Of a stretch of 36,446 nt of DNA, positions 24,692 through 32,088 are shown in pieces. Every line of letters begins with the position of its first letter. Position 1 is the first letter of the stretch. The notes below the pieces were generated by a model that worked only from the letters and a program-made list of their open reading frames with translations, did not search any database and was not told the origin of the DNA. Position numbers and translations under genes: made by a program. Origin of the DNA: JAAZBG01 sp964390065 (GTDB lineage Bacteria; Fibrobacterota; Chitinivibrionia; Chitinivibrionales; Chitinispirillaceae); assembly GCA_964390065.1 (NCBI GenBank), contig CAYMGX010000030.1, positions 1 to 36,446 of the forward strand, given 5' to 3'.

Positions 24692-24890
24692 CATTATTAT
24701 TAGAGGAATGAATTATAACGTATTACACGTTTTCTGAAAATATTTTTCTGAAAATTAATTTTTTTGCATTCCCATTTGTCCAATTTATTATCTTATTGTA
24801 TCGCTGAACTAATTTTAACGGATCATCCGATATTTATTTGTAGTTACATATTAGTTACACAAAAACACCTGAAACCTTAATTGTTGGATT
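24692..24890. promoter_or_regulatory. Leader region of the large exported enzyme, with a palindrome and helical-turn direct repeats
   Basis: The region contains CGGATCATCCG (24819-24829), a perfect 5-bp inverted repeat with one central base. It also contains two TAGTTACA direct repeats at 24841-24848 and 24852-24859, offset by 11 bp, about one DNA turn. Both patterns resemble transcription-factor sites, but I cannot name a factor. No confident promoter hexamers stand out. The ribosome-binding site GGAG is at 24891. Confidence 0.35.
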
Positions 24891-24902
24891 GGAGTTACTT
24901 CA

Positions 24903-27900
24903 ATGTTATGTAGAATGATGTACCAATTGTCCATCGTCATGCTTGTATTGACAAGCACGCTTTTTTCGCAAACTGAACAAATCAAAAATGGAACCTTTTC
25001 AAGTGGTTCCACAAACTGGAATCTTGGGAAATATGGGGGAAGCTCAAGCGGTACTGTCAGTAACGGAGAGTACGCCATTGTTGTTGCAAGCCCGGGAACT
25101 GAATACTGGAACGTTCAGTTTACACAAGGGTCACTTTCTCTTGTACAGGGAAAAACATACCGGTTCAGTTTCGATGCTTATAAAGGGACTCAGAACAGTG
25201 GTGCACAAACCATGCAGGTAAACATCGGTCAGTCCGGTAGTCCTTATACATCGTATTTCGGAACTCAAAATAAACTTGTTACCTTGACAACAACGAAGAC
25301 ACGCTACACATATCTGGTTGCAATGACAAATGCAACAGATGCAAACTCCCGTATCGAATTTAACTGCGGGATGTCAACTGGTGGGTATTATATTGACAAT
25401 GTGAGTCTTCTTGAAGAGACAGCAGCAACACCGCAGCTCGGTGCTGCACCGGTATCAATTGATTTCGGGAATATTACAGCAGGAAGTTCAAGAACAATGA
25501 ATATAACACTGCGTAATACCGGAACCGCAGCAACAACGATAAGCGCAGTGCAAACATCATCGTCTGTTTTTACAACAACAATGAGAGCACCTGATACCCT
25601 GGCAGCATCAGGAATCGATACTCTTGCAGTAACGTTTTCTCCCGTATCTGCAGGTGCGATCTCAGGTTCAGTAACACTATACAGCAATGCATCAGATAAT
25701 CCGGTCATTACCGTAAATCTGACAGGTAGTGCGACACTTCCCGGGATCGGTGTATCTTCATCGTCAATTACCTTTACGTCAAAACCAGGAACACCTGTAA
25801 CCGGAACCATTGTACTATCGAATTCCGGTTCAGCCCCGATAACATGGAGTCTCGCAAGTAATAGTTCATGGGCAACAGTCACACCGGCCTCCGGCAGCAT
25901 TGCTGCTCAAGCCCAGGCTATCTGCACGGTGAAAGTAAACAGTGCTTCCCAGGGAGTTTTTTCAGGTAGCCTGTTATTGGCACATTCTGCACTAAATGAG
26001 CCTTCTCCTCTGTCAATAGATATGACATTTACAGCTACTTCCGGTTATCAACCTACAAGCCCATACATTCTTCACCCGGAACGTGGAATTGACTTCGTGC
26101 GAAATATCGCTGACTTCAGATCAAAAGCCAGGGATAACGTCAATGGCGGGTACTACACAAATATCAACCGGCAGGGATACTCAACCGGAGCCAATGAAAA
26201 AGCGCTCTGCGGACAGTCGCGCATTGCATATACTTTTGTACGCGCATTCATGGTAACCGGTGATGATAAGTATCTTGAACTGGCACATCATGCACTCAAG
26301 TTCCTTTACTCACATGGCTGGAACAATGGATGGTATTTTGTTACAGATTCAACCGGAAAATACATGGATCACTGGGGACATAATGACTGGTGGAGCTTTC
26401 AGCAGCATTATGCACTTATCGGTATCGCTGCAATGGTTGAAGCAACCGGTGGAAATATGAACTGGAATGATGGCACCGAAAGTGACCATACCTGGCTTAT
26501 GCGAGGTGTCAATTCCAATTATACAAAACTATGGGATTCAAGAACTGCAACAAAAGGATATTATAATTATTCCAATAGAGCATGGACAAACAAATGGGGA
26601 AAAGGATTTACACCGACTGTTGACGGTGTGACAACACATGGCCTTCTTATGGCGCTCATGTACGACTCTCTCAACCATAAGCAGCGTTTTGTTGAACTGG
26701 CCGATAATATCGTTGATCATCTTATTGCCGGTATGTCAGTAGCTACTGCAGGTTTTCCTGAAAATTATGATGCAAACTGGAATGTTGACAACAGCAGTAC
26801 AAGCATGGATATCGGTCATGGTTATAAAACTGCATGGGTTTTACAACGTGCCTATCTGAGAAATCCTGACCATCCTCAATACCTTACATCAGCACAGTCT
26901 CTCATGCAGAATCTCTGGGATCATGGCTGTTACGATACAGTCAATGGAGCTCCATATTCCTATCTGAACTGGAAAACCGGTGAAGTAACAAGCACCAATA
27001 AAGATTTCTGGATGACAGAGCAGGGGTTTACTTCAGGTATTATGAGTTACTATAGCGCCACAACTCAGGAGCAGCGTGATATGTATTTGCGCGTTGCAGA
27101 TGGTTCGATAAACTTTTTTATGAATCGCATCATAGATCCGGTGTATGGTGAGGCTTATAATGTTGTAAACAGGGATGGTTCATCGGTTGTTGATGCCAAT
27201 AAAGGCGGACTTTTTACTGCCGGCTACCATTCGTCTGAACTTGGTTATTATGCGTATCTGTACAGCTCACTGTATTATCATAAGTCACCTGTACAGCTTT
27301 ACTACTATTATCCTGAAACAAATACAGAACGCACCTTTAAACTTACTCCGATTGCCATTGAAGACAGTGTATTAAAAATTACATCCGTTACGCTTGATGG
27401 AGTTCCGTATACTGATTTTAACAGTGACAACCGCACCTTGCATCTGGCTCCCGGTGTTGGTGGTAAATTCAAAGTTACTTTCGGTTTCACTCCCGCTCAA
27501 ACATTTACCGTAAGTGCAACTGCCGGAAACGGCGGAGCAATCTCCCCCTCCGGATCTGTAAATGTAACAGAAAACAGTTCTCAGTCGTTTAGAATAACAC
27601 CAGCTGGAGGGTACAAGGTCAGGGATGTTCTTGTTGATGGTGTTTCAGTTGGAGCAGATACCTCATACACATTTTCAAATGTCACATCAGATCATACAAT
27701 TGCAGCATCATTTGCGCCCGTTACTGTCTTTACGCTTACCGCCTCAGCCGGTAATGGAGGAACAATTACTCCATCGGGTGCAGTATCCATTGTTGAAAAT
27801 GCATCAAGACGATTTACAATAATCCCGGATGCAGGGTACAAGGTCAGTGATGTTCTTGTTGACGGCGTTTCAGTTGGAGCAGATACCTCATACATATTTT

Positions 27901-29837
27901 CAAATGTCACATCAGATCATACAATTGCAGTCTCTTTTACACCAGTTACAGTCTTTACGCTTACTGCCTCAGCCGGAAGTGGGGGAATGATTACTCCATC
28001 GGGGGCAGTATCCATTGTTGAAAACGCATCAAGGAGATTTACAATAGTCCCGGATGCAGGGTACAAGGTTCGCGACATTCTTGTTGATGGCGTTTCAGTT
28101 GGAGCAGATACTTCATACACATTCTCAAATGTCACGTCAGATCATACAATTGCAGTTTCATTTGCAACAACGGTTCATACCATAACCGCATCTGCATCTT
28201 CCGGTGGTACAATAACGCCAGCCGGTGCAGTCTCTGTTCTGCAAGGATCTTCGCAGATCTTTACAATTACACCATCAGCAGGGTATCAGATTGCAAGTGT
28301 AACGGTTGACGGAGTTTCTGTTGGTAAAGTTAGTACATATTCATGCTCAAATGTAACTGCATCGCATACAATTAATGCTTCGTTCTCAGTGATTTCATCC
28401 ACTGTCTATCAAATTAACTGCGGAAGCAGCAGTACTGCATCACCCTATGCTGCTGACCAGTATTACAGCGGTGGTACAATGCATACGGTTACAAATAATA
28501 TCGATCTCAGCGGTGTAACAGATACTGCTCCATCAGCGGTTTACAAGAGCGAACGTTACGGTAATGCAACCTATACGATACCGGGTCTTGTTGCAGGAAA
28601 CAATTACAAGGTACGTCTTCATATGGCAGAACTCTATCAGACTGCAACTGGAAAACGTAAATTCAATGTCGCAATTAATGGTACGACGGTATTGTCCAAT
28701 TTTGATATTTACGCAGTAACCGGCGCCCGTTATAAGGCACTTGTCCGTGAATTCACAACGATTGCAAACACATCCGGAAATATCGTTATCACGCTGACTA
28801 CTGTTACTGACAATGCCTCCATTTGCGGTATTGAGATTGTTGCTGCAGCTCCAAACGATGCTCCGTCAATAGCGACGGCTGCTTCTGCATCACCGAAAAT
28901 TGTTTCGTCAACAACTACAGTACTGTCAGTGCTTGGTGCTGATGACAACGGAGAAGCAAATCTGACTTATACCTGGGCTGCAAAAGTAACTCCGGATGCA
29001 ACGGTTACATTCAGTGCAAATGGCTCAAATGCTGCAAAGACTACTACTGCAACCTTTACAAAGGCAGGTAACTATACTTTTCAGGTAACGGTAAAGGATG
29101 CCGGTAATCTTACCGTTACTGATACTGTTACCGTGGCTGTCAATCAGGTTGCTTCCGGTATAGCAATTTCACCAGCCAGCGTAACACTTGACACATTGGC
29201 AAGCCGGCAGTTTGCCGCCACGGTAACTGATCAGTTTGCCAATGCAGTTGCTTCAACGCCGATAACATGGAGCGCGAGCGGGAATGGTACAATCACCACC
29301 GGTGGTCTCTTTACAGCAGGGAAGTCTTCCGGAACTGCAAATGTTATAGCGTCAAACGGAACGTTTATTGATACTGCTCTGGTCACCGTTCAGACTGCAG
29401 GCAAAAGTATTGTAATCTATGGTGATACACTTGCAGCCACGTATTACAATTACTCATGGAGCAGTACGTGCAACTTTAACGATGCCTCTCCTGTCAAGGT
29501 TGGAACAAAGTCGCTCTCGATTACTTATGCATCAGGATGGGCAGCTCTCTATCTGCAGAAAGCATCCGGGACACAATCACATACGGGCTTTACCGCGTAT
29601 AGCTTCTGGGCTCACGCCGGTACAGGCGCTGCGCGTCAATGTCAGTTTTTTACCCGCAGCAGCAGCGGTGCTGAAAGTAAACATGTAACAGTAAGCATTC
29701 CGTCAAATACATGGACACTTATTACGATCCCGTTAAGTTCGCTGGGTAATCCGGCAGATGCGAATGCGATCATGCTTCAGGAATCATCAGGACGCGCACA
29801 GGCTGAGTTTAATATCGATCAGCTTGAGCTGAAGTGA
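24903..29837 (+). CDS. Large exported multidomain carbohydrate-active protein with an AGE-like alpha/alpha-barrel
   Basis: A signal peptide cut before Gln (MYQLSIVMLVLTSTLFS|QTEQ) leads into a CBM4/9-like module (about 25-175). After it come a choice-of-anchor-D/SPD-2-like domain (180-280) and a BACON-like Ig domain (280-378). The catalytic-like part (384-800) resembles the N-acylglucosamine 2-epimerase superfamily: EKALCGQSRIAYTFVRAF, MDIGHGYKTAWVL with His639, FWMTEQGF with Glu706, and AGYHSSELG with His776. By eye the HxxE motif of cellobiose epimerases reads HGYK here. Residues 868-1164 are four InlB-B-like repeats of 75 residues. A malectin-like domain (1166-1316), a PKD/cadherin-like domain, a Big_2-like domain and a C-terminal CBM-like sandwich (1500-1644) follow. 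It probably acts on or binds polysaccharide outside the cell; a glycosidase activity is an alternative. Confidence 0.8.
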   Translation: MLCRMMYQLSIVMLVLTSTLFSQTEQIKNGTFSSGSTNWNLGKYGGSSSGTVSNGEYAIVVASPGTEYWNVQFTQGSLSLVQGKTYRFSFDAYKGTQNSGAQTMQVNIGQSGSPYTSYFGTQNKLVTLTTTKTRYTYLVAMTNATDANSRIEFNCGMSTGGYYIDNVSLLEETAATPQLGAAPVSIDFGNITAGSSRTMNITLRNTGTAATTISAVQTSSSVFTTTMRAPDTLAASGIDTLAVTFSPVSAGAISGSVTLYSNASDNPVITVNLTGSATLPGIGVSSSSITFTSKPGTPVTGTIVLSNSGSAPITWSLASNSSWATVTPASGSIAAQAQAICTVKVNSASQGVFSGSLLLAHSALNEPSPLSIDMTFTATSGYQPTSPYILHPERGIDFVRNIADFRSKARDNVNGGYYTNINRQGYSTGANEKALCGQSRIAYTFVRAFMVTGDDKYLELAHHALKFLYSHGWNNGWYFVTDSTGKYMDHWGHNDWWSFQQHYALIGIAAMVEATGGNMNWNDGTESDHTWLMRGVNSNYTKLWDSRTATKGYYNYSNRAWTNKWGKGFTPTVDGVTTHGLLMALMYDSLNHKQRFVELADNIVDHLIAGMSVATAGFPENYDANWNVDNSSTSMDIGHGYKTAWVLQRAYLRNPDHPQYLTSAQSLMQNLWDHGCYDTVNGAPYSYLNWKTGEVTSTNKDFWMTEQGFTSGIMSYYSATTQEQRDMYLRVADGSINFFMNRIIDPVYGEAYNVVNRDGSSVVDANKGGLFTAGYHSSELGYYAYLYSSLYYHKSPVQLYYYYPETNTERTFKLTPIAIEDSVLKITSVTLDGVPYTDFNSDNRTLHLAPGVGGKFKVTFGFTPAQTFTVSATAGNGGAISPSGSVNVTENSSQSFRITPAGGYKVRDVLVDGVSVGADTSYTFSNVTSDHTIAASFAPVTVFTLTASAGNGGTITPSGAVSIVENASRRFTIIPDAGYKVSDVLVDGVSVGADTSYIFSNVTSDHTIAVSFTPVTVFTLTASAGSGGMITPSGAVSIVENASRRFTIVPDAGYKVRDILVDGVSVGADTSYTFSNVTSDHTIAVSFATTVHTITASASSGGTITPAGAVSVLQGSSQIFTITPSAGYQIASVTVDGVSVGKVSTYSCSNVTASHTINASFSVISSTVYQINCGSSSTASPYAADQYYSGGTMHTVTNNIDLSGVTDTAPSAVYKSERYGNATYTIPGLVAGNNYKVRLHMAELYQTATGKRKFNVAINGTTVLSNFDIYAVTGARYKALVREFTTIANTSGNIVITLTTVTDNASICGIEIVAAAPNDAPSIATAASASPKIVSSTTTVLSVLGADDNGEANLTYTWAAKVTPDATVTFSANGSNAAKTTTATFTKAGNYTFQVTVKDAGNLTVTDTVTVAVNQVASGIAISPASVTLDTLASRQFAATVTDQFANAVASTPITWSASGNGTITTGGLFTAGKSSGTANVIASNGTFIDTALVTVQTAGKSIVIYGDTLAATYYNYSWSSTCNFNDASPVKVGTKSLSITYASGWAALYLQKASGTQSHTGFTAYSFWAHAGTGAARQCQFFTRSSSGAESKHVTVSIPSNTWTLITIPLSSLGNPADANAIMLQESSGRAQAEFNIDQLELK
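27506..28390 (+). repeat. Four tandem 225-bp repeats within the large exported enzyme gene
   Basis: The period is exactly 225 bases (75 residues), seen for example in GGGTACAAGGT at 27609, 27834 and 28059. The first three copies are nearly identical in their second halves (VDGVSVGADTSYTFSNVTSDHTIA), and the fourth has diverged. The encoded unit is an InlB-B-like/'bacterial repeat' domain. The near identity points to recent duplication or ongoing homogenisation, and the copy number may vary between strains. Confidence 0.9.
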
Positions 29838-29888
29838 ACTGTGTGTTTGTTTGCTGATTAGCATCTGATTGTATGTTGGTATGCCAAG

Positions 29889-29932
29889 CCTGAATAATCG
29901 CTGACAAAAGTGATTATTCAGGTAATTTTATT
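29889..29932 (+). terminator. Terminator after the large exported enzyme gene
   Basis: CCTGAATAATC (29889-29899) pairs with GATTATTCAGG (29912-29922) as a perfect 11-bp stem with a 12-base loop, followed by TAATTTTATTT. The U tract is interrupted but acceptable. A further isolated copy of CCTGAATAATCA lies at 29982. Confidence 0.65.
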
Positions 29933-30214
29933 TCCGGCCCTATTGCGTCAAAAGCATGTTGTCCATATTAAGCGCAGAATTCCTGAATAATCATATTGGC
30001 CGAAACGGGATGTAAAAGCCATCGGGGCGCTTATTTTACGAGAATGGTATGCAATGCTTTATCTATTTAGACTTAAACACTGTCATTTATAAAAGAAGTA
30101 TGATAAAATTATTACCAGTTGAAAAATGATTTCTCTTTGCTCGTAAATTATGGTATCATTGTAAAGTTATTGCAGTATTGCATAGTTATAAATGAAAACA
30201 AGGAAGTAAAAACG

Positions 30215-30529
30215 ATGAAAACATGTGTTTCTCTATTACTCATGGTTGTGGTACTGGCTGGACCAACCTATGCAGGTGTGTACGAGTGTCTTTATAGTGC
30301 TTGCTGCGCTACAGAGCAACCTTGCAGTGAGCACGATTTGTCTAAATTTAATTGTACTCATTCTGATGACGCAGAAAATTGCTGTATTCCCGTATCAACT
30401 ACATCGGCAATGCGTATGATGCACTCTGTAAACGTGCCTCATACTGCATTTAACAGCTTTTGTACTCCTCAACTGAATAAACGCCCCGTAGTCCCTCCTC
30501 CGGATCCCGGAACCGGTTATGCAACGTAA
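30215..30529 (+). CDS. Small Cys-rich exported protein of unknown function
   Basis: The frame is open further upstream, but ATG 30215 has AAGGAAG eight bases before it and begins a clean signal peptide, MKTCVSLLLMVVVLAGPTYA. The 84-residue mature part has eight cysteines (ECLYSACC, PC, NC, NCC, FC), a few histidines and acidic residues, and a Pro-rich end (RPVVPPPDPGTGYAT). The arrangement suggests a disulfide-bonded or metal-binding periplasmic protein; I do not recognise a family. It stands alone between the terminator at 29889 and the MBL-fold gene. Confidence 0.7.
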   Translation: MKTCVSLLLMVVVLAGPTYAGVYECLYSACCATEQPCSEHDLSKFNCTHSDDAENCCIPVSTTSAMRMMHSVNVPHTAFNSFCTPQLNKRPVVPPPDPGTGYAT

Positions 30530-30888
30530 TTGGTCTTTCACTGATAACAATTAACACATTCCAGCACGTACCAAAGACCTCCAGCCTCCAGATCTGACAC
30601 CTCTTCATAATCCCTGATTATGTAATGCCAATGTCACCTGATGAAACATGTAATGCCAGCGTGCTTGCTCACATAACAGTACTGGTTTTTTTACGTTTAA
30701 TTCGGTAAGTATATAACAAACCCTGCTCGTCAAAAGAGTTGTCGCAATGTTAATTTAAATAGTGTACAAATATGATATAGACGATCATTGAATAAATTCA
30801 AGATTCCAAAAATTATATTCTTTAAAATTACTTTTTGAACAATAAGTTGACTTTAAATTGCTTGTATTCTTTTGATATTGGATTTTCA
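30530..30888. other. Intergenic region with a short direct repeat
   Basis: ATGTAATGCCA occurs twice (30620-30630 and 30648-30658). A possible GGTCTTT/AAAGACC stem spans 30532-30579 with a long loop. I see no gene or clear terminator. The DNA becomes more AT-rich toward the MBL-fold gene. Confidence 0.35.
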
Positions 30889-31665
30889 ATGAAAAAACCT
30901 ATTACTTCCCTTTTTGTTCTTTTTTTTGCAATTTCAGTTTATTCTCTGGATGGTAAAATCAAATTTTTTTATGAAGGAAGTGCTCAGGTGGAAATTTTAA
31001 CTCCACAGGGAACAACGATATATATCGATGTCAATGATGTCGACAGGCTTCAGAAAAAAGTGTCTGATACAGGCGATATTTTACTGACAACACACAAACA
31101 TCCGGATCATATAAATGCCAGTTTCTATTCTGATTTTCCTGGAAAACAGATATTTATTAAAAAGGGTGTTATAAAAGTCCGGGGAATTACAATAACAAGT
31201 ATTTCATCAAGCCATGATCAAGTTTTTGATAATTCAACACCGATAGACGATGTCACCATGTTCATTTTCCTGATTAAAATTGAAAATGTAAAAATAGCTC
31301 ATATTGGAGGCATCGGACAGGATAAATTTCTTCGTAAACAGGTCAGGTTATTAAAAAATGTTGATATCGCTTTTACGCAGTTTTCTAACTTATATAGTCA
31401 AATGGATGTTGAGAATAAAAAAGGTTTCAACCTGATGGATCAAATTAATCCGAAGGTTATAATCCCGTTACATGCCGACAATGCAACAGCGTTATATGCT
31501 CTAACAAAGTACAAATCGTATTTTTCAGAAGACTTTACCGTCAGTTTCTCAAAAACAGATATACCTGCGACGCCGGTATTTTTAATTATGGGAAAAAATA
31601 AAGATCTCATCGATATAGAAAATCTTTCAAATTCTGGTAAGATTTCACTTTTTAAAAACGATTAA
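30889..31665 (+). CDS. Exported metallo-beta-lactamase-fold hydrolase (UlaG-like)
   Basis: A signal peptide (MKKPITSLFVLFFAISVYS) precedes a short MBL domain. VEILTPQGTTIYIDV starts the fold, the metal motif is TTHKHPDHIN (His69, His71, Asp73, His74), and HIGGIGQ and VIIPLHADN supply further likely metal contacts. This resembles the UlaG/YtnP-like 'L-ascorbate lactonase-like' branch often seen as exported hydrolases; the substrate is unknown. ATG 30889 is chosen because it starts the signal peptide, although the ribosome-binding site is weak; a TTG at 30835 would add 18 residues. The frame stays open for 67 codons after the TAA stop. Confidence 0.8.
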   Translation: MKKPITSLFVLFFAISVYSLDGKIKFFYEGSAQVEILTPQGTTIYIDVNDVDRLQKKVSDTGDILLTTHKHPDHINASFYSDFPGKQIFIKKGVIKVRGITITSISSSHDQVFDNSTPIDDVTMFIFLIKIENVKIAHIGGIGQDKFLRKQVRLLKNVDIAFTQFSNLYSQMDVENKKGFNLMDQINPKVIIPLHADNATALYALTKYKSYFSEDFTVSFSKTDIPATPVFLIMGKNKDLIDIENLSNSGKISLFKND

Positions 31666-32088
31666 ACGGGAACATTTCATGTAAAAAACTTTCAATCTGC
31701 TAATTATCTTGACATATTGACTTATAAAGGGGACATTTTGTCAATAAATCCTGGACTTTATAGAGCCATTTCTATTTCAAAAGCAATCAATGATGAAGAA
31801 CGGCTATTTTTGGAAAAAATTCTATCAGTGGCAATATGTTTAAGAGCACTTCGTAGTTCGTTTATGTAAATGTAGAATCTCAATAACAATTCAATATAAT
31901 CATACAAATCACAGTTCGGACAATGTGCGAATGCGACTCCGTAACATATAAGCCTTTTTTACAGGGCATATGAAAAAAATATGGGTTCATATATATCCGG
32001 GCCATCAGCCGGGCAGTTGCATTTCGCGATTCCAGCGATTGCTGTTTGTGATTAAAACTATACTATTACTCGTAGTAACAGGTCAACC
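31666..32088. other. Intergenic region; in-frame open extension after the MBL-fold gene
   Basis: From 31666 to 31869 the frame of the MBL-fold gene is open again to a TAA. Within it a TTG at 31738 is preceded by AAAGGGGA, so a 43-residue product (SINPGLYRAISISKAINDEE...) is conceivable. Two similar strings, GGGAACATTTCATGTAA (31672) and GGGGACATTTTGTCAATAA (31729), look like direct repeats. I see no terminator that clearly serves either flanking gene. Confidence 0.35.

Noticed and set aside
25388..25900. A 170-codon minus-strand frame inside the large exported enzyme gene
   Set aside because: It is the antisense shadow of the Ser/Thr/Ala-rich Ig-like domains. Its sequence is a low-complexity mirror, and the plus strand encodes recognisable domains with a signal peptide.
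31672..31748. GGGAACATTT/GGGGACATTT direct repeats as an insertion-sequence end
   Set aside because: They recall terminal repeats of some transposons, but there is no partner inverted copy, target duplication or transposase fragment nearby.
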